64,000 bases of DNA, from assembly GCA_019454605.1 (NCBI GenBank), contig JACFNZ010000003.1, positions 93,874-157,873 of the forward strand, read 5' to 3'. The notes under the pieces are model-generated. The model saw only the letters and a list, made by a program, of their open reading frames with translations, was not told where the DNA came from and did not search any database. Below are positions 13,234-25,634 of the stretch, piece by piece. Both the position numbers and the translations under genes were made by a program. Position 1 is the stretch's first letter. The number at the start of each line of letters is the position of its first letter. The DNA comes from Candidatus Altimarinota bacterium. Lineage in GTDB: Bacteria > Patescibacteriota > Gracilibacteria > BD1-5 > UBA6164.

Positions 13234-13822
13234 AGATATTTTTTATAATAAATGGAATTATTTTTTGTATAGTATCATAATCAGTAGGTAGCGTTTGTAG
13301 TAATTCTTCCACTCTTTTGGGGTTATATCACATAATAGTCAACGTAGACATAATTTCATCTTTTGTAGTTTTTTCAATATTAACTTGCTTTTGTTTTATT
13401 TCTTTTTGTAAATTAATATTTTTAATAAAATCTTTATCTTTTAACTCTAAAATAATTTTTTCAGACATTTTTTTTCAAACTCACTTTATACTTTCAATTA
13501 ATTTTTTATCATCTTCATAAATAGCTATTTTTAATTTACTAACTCATAAAGACATAATATTTTGAGCGACTTTTCATCAAACTCAAGATATTTTTATAAG
13601 TTCTTTAAAAAACTCTCTATCTTCAAAAGATAAAAATCAAAATAAGTTTTGTCAATTTTCTGTAATATTATGATAAACAAATAATTCTGCCTCTTTTTTA
13701 TTTATTATATGAGAATATATTAATTCATTTATTATAATTTCATATCAAATTCAAAAATTAGTTAAAATTATAACTTGATTTATTTCAAGATTTTTTATGG
13801 TTCAATTTATATATGAAATCAT
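13232..13822 (-). CDS. ruvA: Holliday junction branch-migration protein RuvA
   Basis: 196 residues, the usual size. An N-terminal OB-fold begins MISYINGTIK. Two helix-hairpin-helix motifs follow: ISGVGGKVAQNIMS (~80-93) and IKGVGKKMSEKIILELK (~115-131). A short C-terminal domain III (~150-196) is the part that contacts RuvB. RuvA tetramers bind four-way junctions and load RuvB, which is not in the window. It is the last gene of a minus-strand operon (uvrA, murB, DHH protein, ruvA), 10 bases after its neighbour. Confidence 0.93.
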
Positions 13823-13832
13823 TTTGGGAAAA

Positions 13833-14804
13833 TTAATCAATTATTTTAAAATTTGAGCTAAGTAAAGCTTGTCATTTTGTAGTAAATCAAGAAGCTTTTT
13901 TATGTCCTCCTCAATTATATTTTTTAGCAATTAATGTCAAATCTATATCATCTCTTAAAGTTCTTAGAGATGCTTTTACAAATTCTCATTTTTGAGTAAA
14001 TAAGCTACAATATTTTATTCAAGAAGTTGTATTTAGATGATCAACTACTCAAGAAACATCTTCATAACTAGAATTATAACTATCAATCATAGATTTATTT
14101 ACATATGAATATAGTATATTTTCCTCATCTATAAAACTTTCACTTATAACTTTTCACCAAAGTTTGATAGTAGACAAAGAATTATTTTTAAAAAATTTGT
14201 CTACTATTAAATTATAATCTGCTCATAATTTTAATAATTTACCTGCCATAAAATAAGTAATATTTGTAGTATTTGAGTGTTTAAATCATCAAGTATCTGT
14301 ATAAATTCAAGCAAGTAAAGAAGTAGCAATATTTTTATTAATTTTTAAATTAGTAAGTAAAAATATCTCATAAATAATCATTGTAGTTGAAGAATATGTT
14401 GTATTTAATATATTTTGCTTAGCATAAATTTCATTTGTTATATGATGATCTATAGAGATAGTATTAAAAGTTTTTTTATCAAAAAGTGTTTCATATTTTA
14501 AATCAAATCAAGTTTGAGTTTTACTTCAACTATCAAAAAAAATTATTAAATCATATTTACTTGGATTAAAATTTGATTTAAATTTATCTGTATTTATCAA
14601 AAAATTGTATTTAATAGGAATTTGGGCAACACAAATTAAATCAATTTCTTTTTGATTAAAGTTTAGGTTTATCATTTCATAAAATGAAATTCGTGAAGAT
14701 AATGTGTCTATATCTGGATTTTTATGTGAAATTAAAGCAATGTTTTTTGATTTTTTAATTTTTTCTAAAATTAGATTATATACTTTTATTTTTTTTTCTA
14801 CCAC
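13833..14804 (-). CDS. DHH/DHHA1 phosphoesterase (NrnA/RecJ-like)
   Basis: 323 residues. The DHH motifs are in order: ISHKNPDIDTLSS near residue 25 (metal-binding His/Asp), LIIFFDSGS near 88, SIDHHITN near 113 and TDTGGFKHSN near 157. The DHHA1 domain ends with the substrate-binding YNGGGHKKASGF near 300. This architecture is found in oligoribonuclease/pAp phosphatase NrnA and in c-di-AMP or c-di-GMP dinucleotide phosphodiesterases. There are no transmembrane or GGDEF-like parts, so a soluble NrnA-type nuclease is likeliest. It lies inside the repair and cell-wall operon. Confidence 0.85.
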
Positions 14805-14887
14805 TATAAAAATAATTAAAAAATAAGAAACAATTATAAAAATACTTCTTATTTTTTCAAAGTTTACTCTATTGTCTTTTAGAGAAA

Positions 14888-15772
14888 TTAATTTGTAATT
14901 ATTTGAACTTCATTTTCAAGCAGTAAATCAAATTTACTTAATACCTTTTCTTGAGCTAATTTTATTAAATAAATTAAGTCTTTATAGTCTCAATTATCTT
15001 TTAATGTCATTAAAAAATTTGCATGTTTATCGCTAAAATAAGCATTATTATATATAAATCATTTTAATCAAACTCATTCAATTAAACTTCAAGCAGAATT
15101 TTCTTTTGATGGGTTTTTAAAAAAACTTCCACAACTATTTCATTTTGGTTGAAGTTCTTTTCTAAACTTTATATTATCAACATCTGATGAGTATTTTTCT
15201 ACAATTTTAGATAAATCAAAATATATTTTTATAATAAAATAATTTTTTGTTTGCTTAAATAGTGAGCTCCTATAAGAAAAATTTAACTCATCTTTAGTTA
15301 ATGTTTCTAATTTGTTTGTAGACAAATTATAGACAATTGCTTTTAAAAAATTATTTTCTGTTTCAAGTCAAAAACATCAAGCATTTCAAAATAAAGCACC
15401 TCAAACACTACCAGGTAATCAAATAAATCTATGCCATATATTTTGATTATAATTATTTTCTAAATCTAGTGCTATTTGAGTTATTTTTTCACTTGAATAT
15501 ACTTCTAATATTTTAGTATTTTCATTATAATCATATCATTTTAAATTATTTTTTATAACAATTCAATCAAATAAATTAAAAGCAAATAACATATTAGTTC
15601 AAGCTCAAACAAAAAGTACTTTTAAAGTATTTTTTCAAGCAAATTCTAATATTTCTTTTAAATTCAAAATATCATTTTCATTATTTATTTCAAAATAATA
15701 TTTTGTAAAAGCTTTTGTTTTAAAATTAGATAAATTTGTTATTTCTATATTTTGTTGTAGGGATTTTAGCAT
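14888..15772 (-). CDS. murB: UDP-N-acetylenolpyruvoylglucosamine reductase MurB
   Basis: 294 residues. Reduces enolpyruvyl-UDP-GlcNAc to UDP-MurNAc using FAD and NADPH. The FAD-binding part has VGAGTNML near 56 and LPGSVGGALFGNAG near 120. The catalytic part has YRSSLFK near 165, GNSCGSFFKNP near 215 (the serine proton donor) and ENEVQII at the very end (the conserved C-terminal Glu). Its presence means the organism makes peptidoglycan. It starts 7 bases after the uvrA stop, so the two are co-transcribed. Confidence 0.96.
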
Positions 15773-15778
15773 TTATTT

Positions 15779-18613
15779 TTAATTATTTAAGTATTTTTTT
15801 ATAGCAATTCAAGTAAAACTTTCTTTACAATTTTTTACTTTATTTATATCTCAACTAACAACTAAACTTCATCAATTATCTCAACCTGTTGGTCAAATGT
15901 CTATAATATAATCTGAATTTAATATAACTTCCATATTGTGTTCAATAACTAAAACAGTATTTCATTTATCAACTAGAGAATGCAATATTTTTAGTAATTT
16001 AAATGTATCTTGAAAATGAAGTCAAGTAGTTGGTTCATCAAGTATATAAAATGTTTTTGAAGTAGATCTTTTTGAAAGCTCTGTTGATAATTTAATTCTT
16101 TGAGATTCTCATCATGAAAGTGTTGTTGATGATTGTCAAAGTTTTATATATCAAAGCCCCACATCATTTAAAACATCTAATACTTTAATTATTTTAGGTT
16201 GATTTTTAAAAAATGAAATTCATTCTTCAACTGTCATATCAAGCACATCTGCAATATTTTTTCATTTAAATTCTACTTCTAAAGTTTCTTTATTAAACCT
16301 TTTTCATTCACAATATTCACACTTTACATAAACTGTTGGTAGAAAATGCATTTCTATTTTTTTTGTTCCATCTCAATCACAATATTGACATCTTCAATCA
16401 CGAGTATTAAAACTAAATCTTCCAGGTCAATATCATCTAATTTGAGCCTCTTCACTTGTTGCAAAAACATCTCTTATATAAGTAAAAAGTCCAGTATAAG
16501 TTGCTGGATTACTTCTTGGAGTTCTTCAAATAGGTGATTGATCAACAACTATTGCCTTGTCTATAAACTCTAGTCACTTAATTTCTTTTACTTTTCAAAC
16601 CTGTCTTTTTGCTCAATTTAATTTATTTGATAAATAATTTGCTAAAATATGATTTACTAGTGATGATTTTCAAGATCATGAAACTCAAGTTACTACTGAT
16701 AAATGTTCTAAAGGGATTGAAACATCAATATTTTTTAAATTATTTTGACTTGCTCAAATTATTTCTAAATAATTTTTTAAAATTCTTTTTTTTCTATCTA
16801 CTTTTACTTCAATTTGTTTTGATAAATAAGGTCAAGTAATAGAATTTTTATTTTCACAAATCTCATCAAAAGTTCATTCTGCAACTATATTTCATCAATG
16901 AATTCAAGCTCAAGGTCATATGTCTATAATATAATCTGCATTTTTCATAATATCTTCATCATGTTCAACTACAATCAAGGTATTTCAAATATCTCTTAAT
17001 TTTTTTAAATTTTCAATTAACATATCGTTATCCCTTGGATGAAGTCAAATAGATGGTTCATCAAGTACATAAATAATTCATTCTAATTTTGTTCATATTT
17101 GTGTTGCAAGACGAATTCTTTGAGATTCTCATCCTGAAAGTGTGTTTGATTTTCTTGAAATAGTCATATATTCTAGTCAAACTCAATGCAAAAATTCAAG
17201 TCTGTCTATAATATTTTTTAAAATATTTTTTGCTATTAGTTCTTCATTTTTTAACAATTTAATATTTTTAAAAAAATCAATAGATTTTTTAACTGACATA
17301 TTAGACAATTCTCAAATATTTAATCATTTAAAATAAACTGATAAACTCTCACTATTTAATCTATATCAATTACAAACTTCACAATCCATATTTGTCATAT
17401 ATTGGCTTAATTTTTCATCTTCTGCATCTCATGAAAAAAATTTTTCTGTTAAAATATTTATAATTCATTTATATTTTCAATGATAAACTTTTCAAGAAAA
17501 TGTATTTTCTGGACTTATTTTATATGTTTGTTCTCAAGTTCAATAAAGTATAATTTCTTTATCTTTTTTTGATAATTTTCAATATTTTTCATTTGCATTT
17601 ATTTTATGATCTCTGCAAACTGAAAGTAATAGTTCATTATAATAAGCACTTCAAAACCATGGTAAAATAGCTCATTCTGCTATAGTTAGTCTTGGGTTTG
17701 TAATATTTTCTTCTAAAAAAACTGGTTTTTCTCAAAGCCCATGACAACTTTCACAACTTCAAGCTGGTGAGTTAAATGAAAAATTTGATATATCTAATTC
17801 ACTTGGAATATGTCCACAATTAGAACAAACAAATATATTTGAATATTTATAATTTTTTGTTCCATTATCTTTTAAAAAATCAACTTCAAGTAATCCTAAT
17901 CAAGATTTAAAGGCAAGTGTTAGGCTATCTTTTAATCTTTTTAAATCTTTTAATCAGTCTTCTGTATCATAATCTTTTATTATTAATCTGTCTAAAATTA
18001 CATATATATTTTTTTTATTTAAATCTATATTTCAAACTTCATCTGATAAAGTATAAATATCATCTCAAATTTGATATCTTATAAATCAACTTTTTAAAAC
18101 TTCTTTTTTTATCAAATCTATAGATAAGTCTTTTTTATCTTTTAAAATTTGAAATTTTATCATAAATTTCTCTCAAATATTATGAGTTTTTAACTCTTCT
18201 ATTATAGACAATAATGAGTCTTTTTTTATATTATGTCAACAATCTATACATTTTCTTTCTCAAATATTTAGATACAATAATTTATAATAATCATAAATTT
18301 CTGTAATAGTTCAAACTGTAGATCTTGGATTTTTATTTGTTGTTTTTTGGTCAATTGAAATAGCTGGTGAAAGTCATGAAACTTCACTATAAAGAGCTTC
18401 CTCTCACATTCATCAAATAAACATTCTAGCATAACTTGATAGACTTTCTAAATATTTTTGTTGTCAAATATTATAAATAGTTTTAAAAGCAAGTGATGAT
18501 TTTCAAGATCATGAAAGTCAAGTAATAACAGTTAATTTGTTTTTTGGAATTTTAACATCAATATTTTTTAAATTATGTGTTGAAGCTCATTTTAGGATTA
18601 AAAATTCTGACAT
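15779..18613 (-). CDS. uvrA: Excinuclease ABC subunit A
   Basis: 944 residues, typical for UvrA. It opens with the first ATP-binding module (Walker A GLSGSGKSS near 31, glycines as TGA) followed by Cys-rich zinc-binding segments. The ABC signature [12 protein letters not shown] lies near 495. The second ABC module starts near 630 and has its own zinc site (CxxC...CxYC around 755). UvrA dimers find bulky DNA lesions and hand them to UvrB. uvrB and uvrC are not in this window. It is the first gene of a four-gene operon. Confidence 0.97.
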
Positions 18614-18683
18614 TTTTTATAATTATTTTTAATAAAATACAATTATATCATTGTAATCATTTTTATTTTTTTTCAAGTTATTT

Positions 18684-18712
18684 TTGCAAAGTAAAAAGAA
18701 ATATGTTAAAAT
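18684..18712 (+). promoter_or_regulatory. Promoter of the small hydrophilic protein gene
   Basis: TTGCAA (18684-18689), a 17-base spacer and TAAAAT (18707-18712) preceded by TG. The 14-base string ATATGTTAAAATAT around the -10 recurs exactly in the minus-strand promoter at 33.38 kb. Confidence 0.5.
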
Positions 18713-18740
18713 ATATTTATTATTACTAACTTATAAATAT

Positions 18741-19325
18741 ATGTCTTTTGAAAAACAAGAAGAAAATTTAGATCTAAAAAAATTTGATGAAAATTTTAAA
18801 AATGATTTAAAAGATGAGGCTTTTGATAAAAAAAACTTTAATGATATTGTTTCTTGATCAAAATATGATGAAAATCTATCAAAAGAAGAAAATTTTAAAA
18901 GTGCTTTTATGTCTAAAACATCTAAAGAAATTGATAATGCTTTAAAAAATATCCCAAAAGAAGAAAAAGATAAATTAAATGAATTACAACAAAATGAAAC
19001 AAAAAATTTATCAACTAAAGAGTTAATAGAAAATTATAAAAAAATAAAAGAGATTTTATGAACTGTTGTTGCTGAAGCAAAAAAATGAGAAAACGATACT
19101 ATAACTCAAAATCAAGAACAATTAGATAAAAAATCTCAAGAAAAAAATAATGATTTTTTAAGTGAATTAAAAAAATCAATTAATATCCAAAGAGAAAAAA
19201 ATCAAGAGCAAATAAAATTAAGTAAAAAACAAAAAGAAGAAAATATGCAAAATGAAAATAAAGAAAAGATTAATCCTGAATGATTATTAGATTGATTTCC
19301 TGATTCAAGTAAAGAGTCTGTATAA
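18741..19325 (+). CDS. Small hydrophilic, Lys/Glu/Asn-rich protein of unknown function
   Basis: 194 residues with no signal peptide or transmembrane segment. It is almost entirely charged and polar, with heptad-like spacing of Leu/Ile in the second half (about residues 70-175) that suggests a helical or coiled-coil rod. The C-terminal tail is GLLDGFPDSS-like and acidic. No family was recognised. It has its own promoter and lies 86 bases before dnaE, so the two may be co-transcribed. The ORF uses TGA as Gly at several positions and has the same codon bias as its neighbours, which supports it being real. Confidence 0.7.
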
Positions 19326-19347
19326 AAAGAGTTTTAAAACTATGTGT

Positions 19348-19374
19348 TTGTAAATTTTTATTTTTTTATATAAT
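19348..19374 (+). promoter_or_regulatory. Possible dnaE promoter
   Basis: TTGTAA (19348-19353), a short 15-base spacer and TATAAT (19369-19374), 37 bases before the dnaE ATG. Confidence 0.4.
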
Positions 19375-19411
19375 AGTATTTAAATAATTTAAAAAAATAA
19401 ACAATTAAAAA

Positions 19412-22400
19412 ATGAATTTTGTCCACTTACATAATCACACTCACTTTAGTATTTTAAAATGAATTCCAAAACCAAAAGATTATATAAAAAAAGCTAAATC
19501 TTTAGGTATGGAGGCTGTTGCTATTACTGATACTTCAAATATTCACTGAAACCATGAATTTTATAAATATGCAAAGGAAGAGGGGATAAAACCCATTTTA
19601 TGAACTGAAATATATTTAAAATCAGATATGTTTGAAAATATGTTTCATTTAATAGTTTTACTTGCTAAAAATCATGATTGATTCAAAAATATAATTAAAT
19701 TAAATTCTATATCAAATCTTGAAAGACCATGAGATAAACCATACATAACTTGGGATGAGTTAAAAAAATATTCTAGTGATATAATTTGTCTTTCTTGACC
19801 TATTTCTTGAGAGATTTCTTATTTAATACTTACTTGAGCAAGTGATGAAAAAATATTAAATAAAATAAATGATTATAAAGAAGTTTTTAAAGATGATTTT
19901 TATGTAGAACTTATGTATCATGATGATATCCCTAAACAAAAATTAGTTACAGATAAATTAATATCATTACATAATCAATATAATTTTAAAGTAGTAGCAA
20001 CAAATAATTGTTATTATATAAACAAAGAAGATAAAAAAACTCAAGACATAATAATGGCTTTATGAAGCTGACATGAGTTAGAAAATCCAGATAGACCAAC
20101 TTTAATAAATTGAGATTATAGCTTTTTATCTCAAGATGAAATGCTTGAGTTATTTTGATTTTTACCAACTAGTATTTCAAATACTATTGAGATAGCAAGC
20201 AAAGTAGACATCAATATAGACACTTGAAAAGTTTTAATTCCAAAATTTGAATTACCTATAGAAGATAAAATTATCTTCAAAGAGGCTGTAAAACTCGAAG
20301 AAAAAGATTTAAAAAAAACTAAAAAATTAAGTTCTGATGAATGGTATTTAAGATATTTGTCTTTTAAATGATTAAATTTTAGATACAATTTCAATTTATC
20401 AAATCAAGATATTTTAAAATTAATTAGAAAAAAAGATATCATATGATTACAAAAAGAATTAACTAAAACATCTCCTGAGGAATTAAAAGAAATTTCTTTA
20501 ACTTATTATACAGATGAAAAAATTGATTTTTTAAAAAAATTTCAAAAAGATTTTGTAGAAAAAATAGACAGACTTGAATATGAACTTTTAGTAGTTCATG
20601 AAATGTGATTTGATGCTTATTTTTTAATTGTTGCTGATTATATATCTTGGGCAAAAGACAATGATATACCTGTTTGACCTTGAAGATGAAGTGCTGCTTG
20701 AAGCTTGATGGCTTATCTAACAAAAATTACAGATATTGATCCTCTTCCTTATTATTTACTTTTTGAAAGATTTTTAAATCCTGCTAGAGTTTCAATGCCT
20801 GATATTGATACTGATTTTGCTGATGACTGAAGAGATAGAGTTATAGAGTATTGTAGACAAAAATATTGAAATGACCATGTTGCACAAATATGTACTTTTT
20901 GAACTTTTGCAGCAAGAGCTTCAGTAAAAGATGTTTGAAGAGTTATGTGAGTTAATTTTCAAGAAATGAATGAACTTGCTAAATTAATTCCAGAAAAACC
21001 TTGAACTAAACTAACTCAAGCCTTAGAAGAAAGTTTAGAATTTAAAAGTGCTTATGATAATAATGAGCTTTATAAAGATATAATAGACAATGCTTTAAAA
21101 ATTGAGTGAAATGTTAGACAAGTCTGAGTACATGCTTGTGCTGTTATAATAGCACCAAATCCAATGACTGATTATACAGCACTATCTCATCCACCAAAAG
21201 ATACAAATGCTATTATTACTCAATATAGTGCATATCCTTTAGAAGATTTAGGACTTTTAAAAATGGATTTTTTATGACTTAGAAACTTAACAATCATAAA
21301 AAGAGCTTTAAAAATAATAAAAAATAATAAAAATATTGATATAGACATATTAAATCTTCCTATGGATGATGAAAAAGTATTTGAAATATTTTGAAATTGA
21401 GATACAACTTGAGTTTTTCAGTTTGAATCTGATTGAATGAGAAAATATTTAACTGAATTAAAACCAAGTTCTTTTGAAGATTTAATAGCGATGGTTTCTC
21501 TTTATAGACCTGGGCCTCTTGCTTATATCCCTTCTTTTATAAAAAGAAAACACAAAGAAGAAAAAGTTGAATATATGACACAAGCATTAATTGATATTTT
21601 AAAAAAATCTTGATATAGTGATTTAGAAATTGAAAATGAAAAAAATATGCTTGAAAATGACTTAAAACCAATTTTAGATGTAAGTTATTGAATTGCTGTC
21701 TATCAAGAACAATTAATGTTTATAGTGCAATCTATGGGATGATTTTCTCTATGAGAAGCTGATTTACTTAGAAGATGAATCTGAAAGAAAAAAAGAGAGA
21801 TAATTGAGGCCTTAAAAATAGAGTTTATTGAAAAATCTCAAAAATTTAAATGATATAAAAAAGAAACTCCAAAATTTATTTATGAAGAGATGATTGAACC
21901 TCGAGCAAATTACTCTTTTAACAAATCACATGCTCGATGTTATGCCTTTATTGCTTATCAAACAGCTTATTTAAAGGCTCATTTTAAAACAGAATTTTTA
22001 ACTTCTTTAATGGTAAGTGATGAAGAAAATCTAGAAAGAGTTGCTATGGAAGTTTGAGAATGTTTAAAAAATGAAATAAATGTATTGTCTCCTTCTATAA
22101 ATGAATCAAAAAAACACTTTACCTATATAAACGATAAAACTATAAGATTTTGACTAAAAGCTATAAAATGAATTTGAGATGGCCCAATTGAAGCAATAAA
22201 AAATTGAAGACAAGAAAAAAAATATGAATCTTTAGATGATTTTATTTCAAGGGCTTGAAAAGAAGTTATAAATAAAAAATCTTTAGAATCTTTAATACTT
22301 TCTTGAAGTTTAGATGATTTTTGAAACAGATGAGAGTTATTTAAAAATATTGAAAATATTATAAAATTTTCTCGTGAAAAAGATAAAATTAAAACAACAA

Positions 22401-23287
22401 ATCAAATATGACTTTTTGATAATATTTCTTGAGAAAAAAATGAAATAAAATTAGAGCAATTTGATGATTTTAGTTTTGAAGAAAAGCTTTTTTGAGAAAA
22501 AGAAGTTTTATGATTTTTTGTTTCTGGACATCCACTTGATGGTTTGTCTAGATATATTTCAAAAAGATCTAGTAATGATAAGGATTTTAAACTACCTTTT
22601 GATAAAATAGAAAATACTTCAAAAGACAAAAAGCCTCAACTAGTTCAATCTGTTTGATATATAAGAGACTTTAGAAAAGCTATGACAAAATCTTGACAAA
22701 GTATGTTAATAATTTACTTAGAAAGTTTTTATTATGATTTTGAAGTAACTATTTTTCCAAAAGATTATGATAAATACAAAGATTTAATTGAAATTTGAAA
22801 ATTTTTAATTGTTTCTTGACTTGCTAATATAAGCAAAGAATTTCAAAAAAAATCTATTTTTGTTAGAGAGTTAAAGGTTATAAGTATATCTCAAGTTCTT
22901 GAGCAAGCAAAATATTTAAATTTGTTTGATAATAAAAAATATAATACTTTTATTAAAAAAGAGCAAATAGAAATTAAAGAAAAGGTTAATGATATAAATG
23001 ATATAAAAGATGAAAGTATAAATATAGATGAAAATTTAGAAGAGTTAAATATTGAGAAAAAAGATGATTATATAGAAGTAAATGACGATATAAATATAGA
23101 TAAGTATATAATCAATATAGACAAAACTACAAAAAAAGAAAAATTAAATGAATTAAAATCATTTTTGTTATCTCAAAAAAATTGAAATATTAATATACTT
23201 TTAAATTTTGATTGAAAAGAAATTGATACCAAAATAAGTTTAGATAATTTAGATAGCCTAAAAGATTTTATAAAAACTAATTTTTAA
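19412..23287 (+). CDS. dnaE: DNA polymerase III alpha subunit DnaE
   Basis: 1291 residues. The PHP domain comes first ([11 protein letters not shown] at 5-15, [10 protein letters not shown] near 42). The polymerase core carries GPGRGSAAGS near 420 and the catalytic aspartates in [11 protein letters not shown] near 464. The tandem helix-hairpin-helix and OB-fold region lies at ~850-1160. The ~100-residue segment before the C-terminus is very acidic/Lys-rich, rich in Asp-Ile/Asn repeats and looks like a linker. Two rare CGA codons occur in the FNKSHA region. This is the main replicative polymerase. Its 3' end overlaps the convergent comEC gene by 11 bases. Confidence 0.96.
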
Positions 23288-24758
23288 TAGCTTTTTTATC
23301 TATTTTAAAGTAAATTATTAAAAATATTAATATTAAAAAATATAATATTTCTGCATAAATATTAAAATCTCAAAAATCTAATTTAAATAAAGAAAAATCT
23401 AAATTTCAAAAGAAATTTGCTATAATTATGATATATTTTAATAAAAAATAAGTTATAAATCAAAGTAAAAATCAAAGCGATGTAGACACAAAATTTAAAA
23501 TAATTGTCAAAAATCAAAATAACATCGTAAATGGGATCATTCATCAAACAAGCATATTTGCTATAGGTGAAAAAATTGATACTTGTCAAAAATTAAATAA
23601 CATAATTGGTAAAGTTGTCATCATTGCTGAAAGTGTTAAAATAAAACTTTCCTTTACAGCTCAAGTTTCTGGTAAAAAATAAAATATTTTCTTAAAAAAC
23701 TCTTGAAAATATAATAATCATAAAACTGCTAAAAAACTTAAATGAAAAGAGCTATCATAATTTAATATTAGTGGATTAATTAAAATAAATATAAAAGCAG
23801 TAAATAAAAGTAATGTTAAGCTATCTCAAGATCTTCAAGAAAGTAGTATAAAATATCATAAAATTCACATAATTCAAGCCCTAACTACTGGAATATTATC
23901 TCATACTAAAAGTACAAAAAACACTATAAATAAAGAAATAATAATAAATCTTATTATACTTGGAACAAACTTTAATAAAAATCATAAAAAAATTATTATT
24001 ATCGTTATATTAAATCAAGAAACAGCTACTAGATGAGTAAGTCAAGAATTATTAAATGATTTTAACATATCTTTTGACATATCTTCTCTAGCTCAAATCA
24101 AAATTCATCAAAGTAAAACTGCCTCATTTTCTGGAAATGTTTTATAAATATTGTCTAAAATAGTTTGTCTAGTATTGGTTATAAAAATTGTAAGTTTTGA
24201 TAATTTAGCTTTTCAAGTTTTTTCTATATTATATGGGAAAATTTGAAAAAAAATATTTTTTGATAAATTAAATTTTTGATAGTTAAAGTTTGGAGAAAAA
24301 TTGTCTATTTTACTTATTTTTGTAGTTGTTTTAATTAAGTCTCATTTATTTAAAATATAATTTTTAGAGTAGTATACTAAAGCATTTATATTTTCTACTT
24401 TATAATTATTTATAGTATTTATTTTTAAAATATATGAGTTAGAACTTTCTTGTTTTTTATAAAGTTCTTTTATTTCTCAAGTTATTTGAGTATTTTGATT
24501 ATAAAAATTATTTATAAAATTAACTTTATTTATTAAAAAATAATTATTTATTCAAGAATAAACTGATCAAAAAGTTATTCAAAATCATATAATAATTAAA
24601 AATAAATGGTGTTTTTTTAGTATAAAAATAAATAACATTAAAAATATAAAAATAAAGCTTAAAAACAAAGTTATTAAGCTAAAGTTAAATAATATATTTG
24701 AAACTAAAATTCAAAATAAAATAGATATTATAAAAAATAAAAATATTTTATTTACCAT
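23277..24758 (-). CDS. comEC: ComEC/Rec2-type DNA-uptake channel (core only)
   Basis: 493 residues with about ten hydrophobic segments. The central signature GILIGAREDMSKDM followed by GLTHLVAVSGFNITII (~residues 235-270) is diagnostic of the ComEC competence domain, and an N-terminal DUF4131-like region precedes it. The usual C-terminal metallo-beta-lactamase domain is missing: the protein stops after the last membrane helix with a lysine-rich tail. ComEC moves single-stranded DNA across the inner membrane. The lost domain is the one thought to degrade the non-transported strand, so here that step may be done by another nuclease. It follows the Lgt-like gene by 6 bases. Confidence 0.88.
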
Positions 24759-24764
24759 AATTTT

Positions 24765-25547
24765 TTAATTAATTTCTGATAATTTTGGGGTTTTATATAT
24801 TCTATAAAGTCAATAAATACCAAAAATAATTAATCAAATTCATCATAATTGATTAAAGTTGATTCAAATTAATGTTTTAAAAAAATCAATTTTTCAAGAA
24901 AAACTATCTAAAATAATAAATAAGGCTCAAATTAAAGTAACTCATATGTATCAAATAATTCCTCTAACAGAAATAAACATTGCTAACATATAAAGAACAG
25001 AAAATAATATGAAAAACATAATAGCATAAACTATTGCAAGTGGGAAAATTGGTACTTCATAAGGTATAGGAGAAAAAGGGTTACTATAAAGAATTTCTAT
25101 TCAAATATTTGTTTCCTTTCAATAAACTTGTCCTCAAAAAAAAGCTCCTATATATCAAACAATTCAAGCAAATAAAAAAGATAAAATTGAAACATCCATA
25201 TATTTTCAACTTCTTAAATTATGCATTATTATTGATATAAATAATACTAAAAAATATCAAGCAAATGCTCAAATTAAAGAAAAATTATAATCATTCATGA
25301 AAAAAAAGTCTATTGGATCTTTTATATATTTTAAATTCGACCAATTAGCTATTATATAAAATATTCTTGAGAAAAAAAATACAGATAAAAAATACCATAA
25401 AATTCTATTAAAAAAAAATGACTCATTTATTCAAAATCTATGACTTAGTCTTTTTAACATCCAAACAAATAGAAAAAAACATATTGTAAGTGATAATCAA
25501 AAAGTATAAATATAAAATCAATTAAATATTTCAAAAAATGGATACAT
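24765..25547 (-). CDS. Lgt-like membrane protein without the catalytic residues
   Basis: 260 residues with seven hydrophobic segments. The topology and several landmarks match prolipoprotein diacylglyceryl transferase: FSLIGAFAGYFLV (~90) where Lgt has the H-containing HGG...G helix, GYIGAFFGGQVYG (~133) in place of GRIGNFINGELYG, and FNQLGGIGLIIFGIYGL near the C-terminus in place of the S..GQ..S..M...G helix. The essential His and the Arg of the GR.GNF motif are replaced. It therefore looks like a diverged Lgt homologue that probably does not catalyse lipidation. It forms a two-gene unit with comEC. Confidence 0.65.
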
Positions 25548-25579
25548 AAAAGTTTAAAATTAAAATTTATTTAAGTTTT

Positions 25580-25606
25580 ATTATATAAAAATTTATTAAA
25601 AATCAA
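25580..25606 (-). promoter_or_regulatory. Promoter of the Lgt-like/comEC unit
   Basis: On the minus strand TTGATT (complement of 25601-25606), a 15-base spacer and TATAAT (complement of 25580-25585). It lies directly after the rny terminator. Confidence 0.45.
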
Positions 25607-25634
25607 AAAAATGGTAAAAATTTACCATTTTTTT
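25605..25634 (-). terminator. rny terminator
   Basis: A 14-bp perfect stem (AAAAAAATGGTAAA at 25605-25618 with its complement at 25621-25634), with a T-run on the minus strand. Confidence 0.85.
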
